The notes under the pieces were generated by a model. It ran no database searches and was not told the origin of the DNA. It worked only from the letters and a program-made list of their open reading frames with translations. Below are positions 37,775 to 48,905 of a stretch of DNA of 64,000 nucleotides, one piece after another. This DNA comes from Daphnia pulex. Lineage: Eukaryota > Arthropoda > Branchiopoda > Diplostraca > Daphniidae. The translations under genes were made by a program, and so were the position numbers. Position 1 is the first letter of the stretch; each line of letters opens with the position of its first letter. The DNA lies in the NCBI RefSeq assembly GCF_021134715.1, contig NC_060024.1:12946974-13010973 (forward strand), written 5' to 3'.

Positions 37775-38709
37775 TTGAATTTTACAATTTATGCACGGCA
37801 GAATTTCTTGTGACTTTAATTTATAGTTTAATTACTTGATTAAGCATTTGCCCAGGTATGAATTGATTTACTTTGGGGGACAAATCAGAATACACCCATG
37901 TGAACGATTTAGATAAGGAGTCAACGCAGTCAAGTCAGTTTGGTTCGGACCGTCCCTGCTTGTTTCATTAGGGGTGTAGTATTTTTGTAAATTGTAATCT
38001 TTTCAGTTTTGAACACAAAAGTTTTCTTGGGGTACAGGACTGCCTTTGTTCAAACACGGGATATTTTCTGGGTCAAAGTACGTACTGCCAGCGTTTGTCA
38101 CACATGTTTGTCTTGCGCTCGATTGTTGCCAGTTCAGGCGGCAGTCTGTGATGTGTATTTGTTGAATCAAATTCAAGTTTATCGAAGTCGAATCCAAAAA
38201 AAATTAACAAGTAATTAATATCAAAATTTGGTCACACAAAAAACAGAAAGGAATGAAATTCCTTAGGTCCATTATAGATCAAAATGAGCACCACTTTTAA
38301 AATTAAATGCTGATGCGTAATCAGGCCTCAAATTGACGTGGTCTACGTGCCTGTCCCTCCCCGTCCACGAATCAATGCCATTTCGTTCACCTCAGAAGTC
38401 AGCTTTTGTCACGCCACCGACAAATACCGACACAAACATTACATCATTAGCGGAACTACAATAAGCGTCATTCATATGACCAGCATTATGATTAGTTAAA
38501 AAAACCGTTTCTATAAGCCACCGATTTAGCAGATTAAAACAGAAGAACGAAAGTTTAAAAGTTTCTAAACTTTGGACTGGTAATTCCTGACACATCGTCC
38601 ACTAAAATAAAAATTAATATTTTAAACAATGCCTCTGTTGTCACTGGATCAATTCAAATATTCAATACAGTACATGCTGTAAGGTATGCTGCATCTTTCC
38701 TGCTTCTTG

Positions 38710-38717
38710 TATAAAAG
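38710..38717 (+). promoter_or_regulatory. TATA box of Reeler gene A
   Basis: TATAAAAG lies 89 bp upstream of the Reeler gene A start codon. An initiator-like TCACACT follows about 30 bp later, near 38739. The other Reeler genes of the cluster with visible promoters (B and C) have the same arrangement. Confidence 0.6.
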
Positions 38718-38798
38718 CAGGGGATGCCAAACGTATTGTCACACTTTGACTATTAGATTCATTGGAGACGATTGTTTTCCTAAAGTAAATCCTTCGAA

Positions 38799-39611
38799 AT
38801 GAATTGTCGAATCAACTTACTACTTGCATTAAGTGTGCAATTCGTGTGTCTCGTTTCTGTTCTGGAAGCCTATTCAAATGGAGATTTGACTGCCGCCTGC
38901 TCCACCATGGCTCCCGTGCACGACGGGACTGCTCCTAGTACCGATCCTTGCCCTTATGAAACGGTCCCATCACAGGTAAATTATACCACATCAATCATTT
39001 ATTATAAATAATAACAACAATCTTTGCTATGCATTTCCAGACGACGATCGTTCAAGGAGGAAGTCTCACCATCACATTACGAAATATCACAACAACTTCC
39101 TTCAAAGGTGAACTGTATATGGAAACAAAATTTCATTACTCTAATTGCACTAACTTTCAGTGGTATGATTAAGGTTACATGACAATGGCCTTCGATGCCT
39201 CCAAATCGGACGAAGCTGGACCAGTCGGAACGTTTGATATGCCAACTGACGGCCAGATATTGAGCTGCCCCGATGGTGTAAATGTATGTCTGAATTTCAC
39301 TGCATGCGTTCCTGTATTTAATTTCTAAAGCAAATAATTTGGGTTACACAGAATACTATTTCTCACCAAGACAACAACAGTATCAAGAAGTTCGTGCAGG
39401 CCATCTGGACGGCACCGGTTGATTTTGTCGGCTCTGTCGTCTTCAAGTAAAATTAACTTTAAATTATTCACAGTTAAAGAGAGAGGGGGAGTCAAATGCA
39501 TGTTATTTAAACAAATTTAATTGTAATTTTAGGACGACATTTGTGCGAGGAGAAGCTATATACTGGGTGAAGGAACCATCAACGGAAAATGTCGCAGTAA
39601 CGACTTTTTAG
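38799..39611 (+). CDS. Reeler-domain secreted protein A (putative defense protein), 5 exons
   Basis: Secreted single-domain Reeler protein of the Hdd11/noduler-like group, implicated in insect immunity; the role here is inferred. Exons: 38799-38975, 39041-39107, 39174-39283, 39352-39446 and 39533-39611; 175 aa. Seen: signal peptide (NLLLALSVQFVCLVSVLEA-type core, residues 1-24), then AACSTMAPVHDG, the PCPYETVPSQ turn, GYMTMAFDA, GPVGTFDMP...LSCPD, then WTAPVDFVGSVVFK and a C-terminal FVREAIYWVK strand. These are the ordered Reeler blocks. It is the only plus-strand member of the cluster and keeps a third Cys (PCPY) that genes B and C lack. No anchor follows the domain, so it is soluble. Confidence 0.88.
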
Positions 39612-40970
39612 TTTAGTTGTTAACACTTTGACTGAGTTTTGACAATTTTGTAGTTGGCATATTGCACATGCTTTAGTGTAATCAAACTTAACGAAAGCTT
39701 ACTAGGGAATAATACATTACAAAGTGCTATTCGAAACGTTCTAAGTGCTTTTTTAAAACAACGGCTACTGTTAATTGTGAATTGCATTGCATTGGGATTT
39801 GATGGTGATTGGCAACAAGTACCTGCTGTTTCGTATTCAAGGTACACATTGTGAAGATTCGAATCGAAGAAGGGGCTATATTCGCTGTGCAGGCTTCAAC
39901 AAAGGATTCTTAACTGAACTACAAGTAACTCTGAGGATTGCGATTAAATTTTCGGGACATTACGTAGCACAGCATCTACTACATGTTTTATCTTTTATTC
40001 TTTTTGCCCTAGATGGAACACAGACTAACGTCGGAAGAGTTCCCATTTTGAGCATGGAGCACTTTCTTTAGTTGTTGCAAATGCTGCAAATAACAGTTGG
40101 CAGTTTGACAGTTAATTTATAATTGTAAACCAAAGGGCACATCCCAAGAGCTCAATTAGATATAGGTAGGTAGTTAGGATAATGAAATGTAAGTGAATGA
40201 AGCCTAACCTGTTTCATGACTCATCGGTGGCATTTGTCGGTTCCTAATCAAGAGCAACTTGCATAAATTGAGATCTGTAAAACACGGAAGGATACCGATC
40301 GCAGAAGCTCAGCGCCGAAGAATAAGTCCCACGTTAGGACCTCATACCTCTTGCCTGCGAAAGTTTTCTTATTTACGATCGCTAAAAAGAAAGACGTAAC
40401 AAGTTATAATAACAAGCACCTTTTTAGGTAATTAAGCAAGAATATTAGCTGAAGATAACGATAACTACCTGAAAGTAATATCATTAGGAAGAAACATACA
40501 ATAAATAATACATTACATTTACAAGACTCTCTCTAGCGGTAAGCTAAATGGTCCTCGACTTGTTTGTCTGAAGGTCACCTAAGTTATTTTTGGAAGAAAA
40601 ACTTAGTTAGTAGCTGTAGTTCACCTGTCTATTATTTGGATGACACTCCAATTCAAAGTTCACATGTCCACACAAAGTTCCATTACAATGCAATACAGAA
40701 ATCCTGTCAAAGAAAAATCTATTCCAGCATCATAATAAAGCCAGTTTGCTTTTTCGATTGATACATTCTGGTAAGGCTAAGTCCTTCGAGGAGTTGGCCC
40801 AGTTAAAAAATAAAAAAAAAATACATTCTGGTAAAAAAAACTTAATTACATTAGGTCACTTCAAATTTTGCAAAATGTGATGCTTAATAAATCATGCGTC
40901 AATGCAATTGAGGTGAACAGTTAACGGATTTTTGGGGTGACATTTTCAACTCAGTTTCCATTACAAAGTA
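39612..40970. other. Intergenic region between Reeler A and the ACE-like gene
   Basis: Convergent 3' ends meet here, Reeler A from the left and ACE from the right. The stretch contains duplicated block copy 1 (39856-40460). Nothing else is recognisable. The short frames in it lack family features. Confidence 0.5.
39856..40460. repeat. Duplicated block, copy 1 (pair with 44556-45135)
   Basis: Copy 1 opens with CGAATCGAAGAAGGGGCTAT and matches copy 2 in order over about 0.6 kb. Shared blocks include TTTGCCCT, TTGAGCA/GAGGAAAGTACTTTCTTT..GTTGTTG and AGATCTGTAAAA. The two copies have the same orientation and flank the ACE-like gene, and both have many substitutions and small indels, so the duplication is old. 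No coding frame survives in both copies. Confidence 0.65.
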
Positions 40971-43561
40971 TTACTGATCTGAATCCCATCCGACAGGTTC
41001 GCCAAGTTCCTTGTTCTTGGCTATCAGCCACACCTCCAGGGGCTTAAAATATTCACGGAAAGCGCTGGCGTCCATGCGATCTTGTCCCGTGACGGCTCGC
41101 ATCGCTTCTGGCCAAGGTCGGGAAGCTCCCATAGCCAACATCGTTCTTGTATTTTTGAGCAGAAGAGGTAATATTGAGAATCAGTTAGAAGGGAAGAGAA
41201 AAATGTACCCTAATTTGGCTCCTGCTTCTTTGTTCCTGTAGAAGTCGCACTCGTGAAGTGGTTGGGATGGATTGTGCGGATCATATTGTCCGGCTGTCAT
41301 GCACAGGGATTTGTAAAACTGGAACTGGATAACGAAGCTCACAAAATACCTGCACTCAAGGATTTAAAACAAAACTAATTACTAGAACCCTAGTCTTCTT
41401 AATAGAAAATTGCTGAAATTAACACAATACCTAATGTACTCGACGTTGGCTGCAATATGATACTTTGCTCCGGGATCGAAATCATTTTCGGATCTTGTTA
41501 CTGGCGATCTGATGCCTTGGTACTTCTCACTTTATTAAAGAGGAGATTTAAAAGCAATTACAAAAAAAAAATAAAAAAATAAACTAACCGAAGCTTCCAC
41601 CAATGACCATTGTAATCGGTCGATTTAACGGACCCGTCAAACACATCCCAGCGCCACTTGTCCATGATGTACGCAAATGGGAAAAAGGCGATTTTTTCCA
41701 AAGCTGTCGACAATAGGTAATTGATGGTCGCTTCGTGATCTTGGGGTGTTGATTTGTCTAATAATCCGATTTCCTTAAGACTGAAAGAAACGAAGGTTAA
41801 TCATTTATTCGTCTTGGGACAATGGGATCAAACCTTACTGTTTGGTGGTCTGGACAGAGAGGGCTAGAGAATCGCCTACAGCTTCGTGAAAACCTGTCAA
41901 ATAATAAGTTGTATTTTAAAAATTCAAAAATCTATGAAAATGAGAAAATTTACCAGAATTGGCTCCGTCCCTGTAGACTAGCGGAAGATTTTTGTACTGT
42001 AAAAAGTACTGGATGTGTCCCATTTCGTGATGGACGACAATAAAGTCTTCCATGGTGACCTTGGTGCATTGCTTGATCCTGAAATCCTTGCCGTTGCAAA
42101 AGTCCCAAGCAGAAGCGTGACACACCATTTCCTTACCCACCAGTTTCTCGATGATGGATCCGCTCCAAAATTCGGGCGGAGTCGGCAGCAAACCCATCGA
42201 GGTGAAGAATTCTTCCGACATTTCAAACATTTTCTTTGGGGTGTAACCCTAAGTGAAAAACAACGTTTTGTAGCTTTGCTTTCTCTTGAATATTCAACGA
42301 GGACCCTTACTTGCTTCAACATCTCAGGAGTGACATCGATGGAAGTTTTCCCTGGATATGGCGTAACCAAGTCGTCGATATTCCCCCAGGATTGGGCCCA
42401 CATATTGCCCAGAAGATGTGCGGGTATGGGTTGATTTTTGGGGACCTTGTCTTCTCCGTAATGAGCTCGGAGTTTGGCCCGGACGTAGGCGTGAAGTTGA
42501 AGGTAAAACGGTCTGATGGTCTGCCACAGTCCCTCGATATCTTCCTTGAATGTGTCCGACTCGTAATTCCGTAGCCAATAAGCTCCCGTGTCGCTGAAAT
42601 CTGTAAGCAAAAAGTATAAAGCATTGGCGACAATAACAAATAACATTTGAACATATGTACTATTCATTCGAGCGGCTTCGTTGCTGAGTTCGACGAATTT
42701 TTCGTAATGATCCCGCATTTTACCGCCACTCTGTTCGTGCCACTGCTGCCAAACATGTTTCAACTCGTCAAAGTTACGACTTTTGCTCATTTTCTCCGTA
42801 ATTTCTAAAAAATGGCAAAGGGGGAAGTTTTTAATCGCTGTGCTCTACTTACTTAACCTATGTCTAGATACCAGGATCGAGATTCATTCCGCAATCGCCC
42901 GGATTAGTGAAGGAACAGATTTTGGCCGTGCTGTAAATCTTCTCCATGGCGTCAATTGTTTTGCGGTACTAGTGAAACCAAAACGATGACCTCCAATCAA
43001 TAAATAAAATTTGTTTTGAAGAGCCAATTTTACCTGCGTTAGTTTACCCTCTGGGAGGGCAGAAGGGCCCAAAACGGATAAGAGTTTAAATTTGCGTTTC
43101 AAATCGGGGTCAGTGAACGGTTTCCAATTGAAACTGGTGATATTCTTCCAAGCTTCTTTCTCAAAACGAGCGGCAACTAAACTTTGCTCCAACTGCGGCA
43201 TCAATAGAAAAGTATTACGTAAAGTCGGGATTCATTAGCGAAATGAAGAAATACTTTGAGTCGTTCGTTCTCGTCGGTGATGTCCGAAGCGAATCTCCAC
43301 TCCGCAACGTTAGTATTGTAACACATTTCGGAAGATTTTACATTGTGGGCTGACAGGAACTCCCTAGCAAGGGCTTCGTCTTCCACGATTGACCTTTTCG
43401 ACCGTAGCACCGCATACTCACCAGTCCTAGAACAAAAATACCGTCCAACTTAAACTACTCGTTATTAAATCAAAATCGACTTACAGTTGGTCTGTCTTGA
43501 GATCACGGGCATAATTAAAACTGGCACAGCAGCAAATGACGACGAACGCAGTGAAACGCAT
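40971..43561 (-). CDS. Ance: Angiotensin-converting enzyme-like peptidyl-dipeptidase (M2 family), 12 exons
   Basis: Zinc metallopeptidase that removes C-terminal dipeptides from peptides; insect single-domain ACEs are secreted and act in haemolymph, gut or reproductive tract. Minus-strand exons: 43485-43561, 43255-43426, 43034-43192, 42872-42968, 42661-42804, 42311-42600, 41954-42248, 41839-41893, 41589-41780, 41431-41529, 41209-41349 and 40971-41145; 631 aa in frame. Signal peptide [18 protein letters not shown]. Catalytic HEMGH lies at residues 387-391 within [11 protein letters not shown]. The third zinc ligand, Glu415, is in GFHEAVGDS, 24 residues on as usual. Other family blocks: [56 protein letters not shown], and SRPWPEAM near the end. 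There is no C-terminal membrane anchor. All key residues are present, so it should be active. Confidence 0.95.
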
Positions 43562-44555
43562 TCTGGCGACTGACCACCAGTAAACTAAGAACGAAATGGA
43601 ACAAACTGTCGACTTAAGTAATGGCGAATATTGTTAACGGTACTACTACCAGTTCAAACGTGAATCAGCACAGTAACAGACAGGTTTCCAAATGAGAAGA
43701 AAATGGTTTTGGGATGCTACGGAGCGGGTCATCGCCGTGATATTGGGAAAAACTATTGATAATTAGTAGCCCTCGGGCGATTTCAAAAACGCCCCTGTCA
43801 CGATAATGTTCCTAGATAGCCTGCTTGGGGATGGTTCATTTCAAGTTCAGCAGTTCAGCAACCTCACAAATAGATCTCCTTGCCATAAACACTCAGGGAA
43901 CGAGAATGAACTGGTGAACACACGGGAAGGAGGAAATGTACCGTCAACATCACAAAATCTTGTTGCTATACGCCAAACTGACTATTAATTCAAAGTAAAA
44001 CAGACGCCCGGTTTTGAAGGTGGTAACACACCAGCAGTTGTTTGAATAGCACACATAAAAATATAATTTAACAAAAGATAATAGGAAAGAAAAGGTTGCG
44101 TGACGCGATCTTACCTAAAGAAGGGGTATAACCATTCACCTGCGGGCACGTTACTACAAAAAATAATGCTCTTCTGTCTTTATTTTAAAAGAATAAACTT
44201 GCTGTTTTGATATACGTTACGTTACAAGCAGTCTTTAAACGAAGACCTCGCCATCTGGTCCGCTCGGTAGATATTGTTGGTGCATCGGCAGGGAAACGTC
44301 CGATCGGAATTAAATGAAATTGTTATCCTCCATTGACTTAGGCATAATTGAAATAGCCTTAAGAGATAATTAATACCGAAATCAATTTAATTTTTGTGTG
44401 GGGAATTCGGGATTACCTTGTAAGAAATTAGAAAATTGAGTTCAAATTACCGTTAATTCTGAATTTTCCGGTTTTTCTTGTGTTTCCAATTTTTCCGGTT
44501 TACCCTTCCAAACCTGCAATATAAACAAACGGCACTTTTTTAAGCTATTGAACGA
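43562..44555. other. Upstream region of the ACE-like gene
   Basis: About 1 kb with no supported gene. It should contain the ACE promoter, but no clear TATA box was seen. A CTCF-like string (minus strand CCAGATGGCGAGG, about 44246-44258) is present but weak. Confidence 0.4.
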
Positions 44556-45135
44556 ATCGAAGAAGGGGCTATATGTGCTTCGCTAGCTTCAACATAGATT
44601 TCTTAAGTTAACGTACAGTAACTCTGATTTTCGTAACTCTGACGATTCAGATGAAATTGTCGGGTGTTTGATCTTTTTTTCTCTTTGCCCTTGTTGGAAC
44701 ACAGACCTACGTAGAAAGAGTTCCCTTTTTGAGGAAAGTACTTTCTTTGGTTGTTGACAGCCAGTTTAACACCCAATTTGAAATAGTAAACAAAAGAGCA
44801 CACCCCAAGATCTCAATAGATACAGATAGATAGTTAGGAGCTATTAAATCAAATAAGAAGCAAAGTGAAACGGAACGTGAGTTTGTGAAACACAAATGTG
44901 AGTGAATGAGTCTTCACCTGTTACTTGACTAATCGTTGGTATTGTCTTCCACATCAAGAACAACTTGCGTTTCTAAAGATCTGTAAAAGACAGTACCAAT
45001 CGCAGATGCTCCGCTTGCCGAAAAATAAATGTCTAAGACTTCATTCCTCTAGAGCTCGCCAAGGATTTATAATTTTTATGACAGCTAAAAGACGTACCAA
45101 GTTAGCAAGAGTATTTACTAAGGATATGTTAACTA
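44556..45135. repeat. Duplicated block, copy 2 (pair with 39856-40460)
   Basis: The second copy of the 0.6-kb block begins at the same CGAATCGAAGAAGGGGCTAT string. It lies directly beside the kelch pseudogene, whereas copy 1 lies beside Reeler gene A. The shared orientation suggests duplication in tandem around, or together with, the ACE locus. Confidence 0.65.
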
Positions 45136-45159
45136 CTTAAATACAAAATGGGGAAGGAC

Positions 45160-45623
45160 CACCTTGCTCTCCGGCTTTCAACAGCTGGTGGTACTCCGAC
45201 ACGAGCTATTTTCATAGCTGCAACCAGTTCCTATGAATCTCTTTCAGGATTATAGCGTTCGACAATGTCCAAATTCATTTTGGCAGAAGCTCCTCCAAGG
45301 CCTTAAAGATAGCCGTCCATGACTGCTAAACCAGCCCCTGTTTGAAGTAAATTGGCACGCGAATGGCCGAATGCCAAGTGCTCGTAACAGGATCGTAAGC
45401 GTTTACATAGCCACTATGACCCAACGCGTCGGAACTATTTTCTCGTCCACCAACGGCATACAACATTCCACCTATTTAAAAATGACAGTTGATATTTTCG
45501 GCGAATTTAAATTGTTTGTTTTTTCTTACGTAGAGAACCTCCTCTCATGCCCGAAAGAGATTTAGGTAAAGGTGGGAGTGTTAGCCACTTGTTTTCGCTG
45601 ACTGAGAAGGAAATGGGGCCATC
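45160..45623 (-). pseudogene. Keap1-like kelch-repeat pseudogene fragment
   Basis: Kelch repeats in the order found in Keap1-type BTB-kelch proteins (adaptors of Cul3 E3 ligases; the family role is known, but this copy is dead). On the minus strand, exon remnant 45530-45623 reads ENKWLTLPPLPKS and GMRGG to a donor. After a ~58-bp intron, the remnant 45471 to 45160 reads GGMLYAVGGRENSSDALG, then NAYDPVTSTWHS. A frameshift follows, then LAVMDGYL with a stop in place of Tyr, then NLDIVERYNPERDS with a stop where Trp is expected, then ELVAAMKIARVGV. The retained intron means gene duplication, not retrocopying. No BTB or BACK domain is found nearby. Confidence 0.8.
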
Positions 45624-47284
45624 CGACCGCAATTATCGGTTATAGAGGCGGAACGAATTCCATAATCATGACATAAAAGAATAATTAGAAAGTTATAAGT
45701 GTACATGAATTCTCGCAATCCTTACTTGTTTTTCACAACTGGATTCTTCTTCAGGTGGGGGTATTACACTGCATTTCCAAGGCTTGCTGTTTTGGAACTC
45801 GGTGACAGTATAACATTGCCTTGGCATAGACATGTAGAAGCACATTTTCTGACGTCAACCATTCCTTTTTCAGCATACGCTGACTGACTGACAAGCTAAT
45901 GCAGACTGTGAAACACTCCAGGCCTCTTCTTTTAGCACAGAGATTGAAAATCCAAGACAGGCGAAATAATCGGTGAAATAATCCATCCATCCACACTTCT
46001 TCTACCGGCGTAATCTGGGCATCCTGGGCTTTTCAATATTACTCCTTTGTTCCAACCACGTGTTGGGACGACACCCCATAAATAACACAAGGTACTACGA
46101 TTGGGAAATAGACATTTAAAATTTCGCACGAACGCACTAGTTTGGCAAATGCCCATTACAATCAAACTATGAATAAAATTGCTTTAACATTTGTACAGCG
46201 CTGTGCTATGCAACCTCAACCATGAAGTCTCAACGACGAGGAAGGTGCTGGATGGATGGCTGCTCTCTTTCTCTCAACTCATCTCACGATCTCAGCTGAT
46301 CTCAGTGTCAGCGATCCTAGCAGTGCAGACGAACTTCCGTGAAAAGTGGTAGTAAGCAGCGTTGCAAATTTTAGAAAGGTTGACGGCGCCTGAAAGTAAA
46401 AGAAACCGAAGGAGAAAGAAAACAAAGAATGTTACAAATTTTATCATATATTGACAGCCTGATGCTTGAATCACTAATCAACCCGGATGTCTGATTTTAA
46501 TAAGAGAAAAAGAAAATGTGCAGGGATGTAGCAGCAAGCTAAGTTTTTGTGAAGAATTTGTTTTGTCATGCTTACTTGCTTAGTTTTCTGCTAATGGATA
46601 TATCGTTATCGTCTAATAATAGAGAAGAGAACGTTACAAAGTCCCATTCTATTTGCAGCTCTCATGCTAATAATATAGCTGTGAATTAATGGCGCGTTAT
46701 CTACTTGCCTCCTAAAGTCAATATGGTAATCTACGTCCCAATCACTCAAACAACGTATTCTTTTGGTGCAAATAATTAATGCGTTACACCTCTAACCATA
46801 TTTTGTTTTGAAATTTTTTTCTTACACGAAAATATGCTGGTAGCTGGTAGTTCTAGTTGCTATAGCAAAAGCGGGAGCAAAAGCGACTGTCTCGAACATT
46901 GCAATGCAAAGCTCCAGCATCAGGTAGAATCCAAACGAATTATTGGGCATTTATCACACAAGGACGACTATGAAAAATATAATTCAATGCGCATGGGATG
47001 TTGCCATGGGAGAAAAATGTTTTACGAAAAAAGAAACGTTAGATTACAATATAGTAAATTTATACTGATAATAACCACCCCAACAAAACTAAAGTAAAAA
47101 AAATATGACTATGTTAATTGATTTTAATACAGAGTTTAATACAACAAGTTGCAACCAGATAGTGATGGATCGATGATCTGGTTTGATAACTAAACGATTA
47201 ATACGTGTTTGGTAATTAACCCATAAAAATATCGCATCTTTTCACATGAAAGAAATATGAGAGTGTTCAGCTTTAAAAATGGAA
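45624..47284. other. Intergenic region, nothing assigned
   Basis: No supported gene. A short exon-like frame at about 45730-45832 (minus; MPRQCYTVTEFQNS... ending EEESSCEKQ before GTAAGG) lies upstream of the kelch pseudogene and could be a further remnant of it, but it matches no kelch block. The rest is AT-rich. Confidence 0.4.
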
Positions 47285-47290
47285 TTTATT
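47285..47290 (-). terminator. Polyadenylation signal of Reeler gene B
   Basis: AATAAA on the minus strand, about 56 nt past the TAA stop of Reeler gene B, the usual distance for a short 3' UTR. Confidence 0.55.
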
Positions 47291-47345
47291 TTCTCTCAAG
47301 GGCACTTTCAAACTTTGACACCGACAACTAAATAACTGTACGTAT

Positions 47346-48173
47346 TTAGGCGACAGTAATCAGGGCCGATTCAGTAGCGACCCAGAAAGTGGCAACGTCT
47401 TGCACAAAGGAGGTCCTGCAAATAAAAGCAAATATACTGTGTTACACCAAGAACAATAACGCGAATGGATTAGAAAAATCTTATTATACTTGATCAAAAC
47501 GGTTCCGACGAATCCGGCAGGTGCGGTCCAGTCCATAGTCACGGTAGTCTTGTCAAGATTGTCGATGTGAGTTGCAGCGTTCTGTTTGAAACGCGCATTA
47601 TCAGTCACCGCAAATGTTTTCAAAACCATCAATCGAATTTGAGTCATTTTGATTATGGTTTACAAAAAGAATTCTCGGTTCTTACCATGGGTGTGGCTCC
47701 AGTTCGGCAATCGAGGGTTTGGCCGGAGCTAACGGCTGAGAAGGCGCCGATGGGTCCTGCTGCTTGGTTGGCGTTGTCGAAGGCAATAACAAGGAAACCT
47801 TTGAATGGACCTGAGCCGGTCAGCGTCAAAGTAATGGTAGAGCCTTGAGCAATTGAAGTCTGTCCGCCAACAGGGAAATTATAGAAAGACAAGACATTTT
47901 CTTTAGCTTGGAAGTATAACAATGGAAGTCAGCATAATAGGATTATAATTATATCAAATCAATTGCAACAGAATGACGAATGGCGTCATAAATGAAAATA
48001 CGAACCGATGAAGGTGTAGTGCCAAAGGGAGAGGCGCTGGTCTGGGCTTCGACACCGTGTTGCGGTGTCATGTCTGCGCAGGCAACAAGAGGAGCGCCGG
48101 TGGGTGTTCCTTGAACGAGGTTACCGTTCAGGGCCAGGAAAAGACTCAGCGACAAGCAAACGTACTTGAACAT
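47346..48173 (-). CDS. Reeler-domain secreted protein B, 4 exons
   Basis: Secreted single-domain Reeler protein (Hdd11/noduler-like; immune role inferred). Minus-strand exons: 48006-48173, 47686-47859, 47490-47581 and 47346-47415; 167 aa. Signal peptide MFKYVCLSLSLFLALNGNLVQG, then ACADMTPQHG, QTSASPFG, the strands STITLTLTG and FKGFLVIAFDNANQ, AAGPIGAF, TLDCRTG, VTMDWTAPAGFVGTVLIK and the end FVQDVATFWVATES. Compared with genes A, C and D, the second and third exons are fused (one intron lost). Only two of the domain cysteines remain. A TATA box lies at 48255-48262. The neighbour upstream is the LTR retrotransposon, inserted about 300 bp from the start codon. Confidence 0.9.
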
Positions 48174-48254
48174 GTTTGAAGCAGATAGTTTCGATGGAGA
48201 ACAATCAAGTTGAAAGGCTGGAAGAGGGAGTAGAGGATAGACAGCTGGAATGGT

Positions 48255-48262
48255 CTTTTATA
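48255..48262 (-). promoter_or_regulatory. TATA box of Reeler gene B
   Basis: TATAAAAG on the minus strand, 82 bp upstream of the gene B start codon. The position matches that in gene A and is similar to gene C. Confidence 0.6.
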
Positions 48263-48470
48263 GAGGCTAATGACGCGCAGGCTAAGATTTAGTACACGGT
48301 CTATCTCTGATTAAGGCGTCAACTTACGTCTGTTTGAATTTCCCATGTGACGGATCAAATAAATACTCTGTGTGTGTCACACTTTGAACCACATGAAAAT
48401 AGGTTCCCTATGTCATTGAGGCCAGCATTGAGGCCAGCAGAACGCTTTATCGGCCAGTTCGTGCCTGGAC

Positions 48471-48475
48471 ATTAC
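48471..48475. repeat. Target-site duplication ATTAC, left copy
   Basis: ATTAC immediately precedes the left LTR and recurs immediately after the right LTR at 52650-52654. A 5-bp duplication is the usual footprint of LTR-retroelement integrase. Confidence 0.85.
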
Positions 48476-48762
48476 TGTTGGAAATGGAACTCTTGTTGGC
48501 GGTGTCGACCGTTCAACTTCCAAGATTGAGATAAGAGATGACACCTTTGTTGTTGCTAGTTCGTCCTTATATTTCACACTGCCGTATAATACAGCATTTT
48601 GGTATTTCAATAGTTGGTTTAGGGTTGAGTAGGGTAGGGAACAATAGATTGAATGGGAAGAGAGGGTAAAATCGGGGCCCTCTGTTGAGGTCCCTACAAA
48701 TTACACAGAATTAACAGTAGCAATAATGTCGATCACTGTTGGGATGCAATAAATTCCCAACA
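48476..48762 (-). repeat. LTR (3' LTR in element orientation)
   Basis: 287 bp, TGTTGG...CCAACA, same sequence as 52363-52649 as far as can be read. Target duplication ATTAC flanks its outer edge. Confidence 0.92.
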
Positions 48763-48905
48763 CACTCCCCAGTAGAGCCCGTTCAATTGGCTCGACATCC
48801 TGATCGACTTGATATCCGTTGGATTAGAGATCTGAGAATGCGGTTGAAGAAGGATGGCCGGATGGCCTGGATTACGAGGAGCTGTTTCGTTGACTGGCTA
48901 CGGAT

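Larger units (their letters stand above)
32956..38700. other. Gene-poor intergenic region
   Basis: Apart from the repeats, CTCF-like motifs and one unassigned 106-aa ORF listed separately, I find no convincing gene here. A 144-aa frame at 36772-37206 (minus) has no recognisable features. An exon-like string near 34279-34425 (plus) contains an in-frame TAG. Confidence 0.5.

Noticed and set aside
45730-45832. Exon-like minus-strand frame ending at GTAAGG
   Set aside because: It could be an upstream piece of the kelch pseudogene but shows no kelch, BACK or BTB feature, so it is not annotated.
46834-47097. 87-aa plus-strand frame
   Set aside because: No signal, domain or splice context; AT-rich tail suggests a chance ORF.
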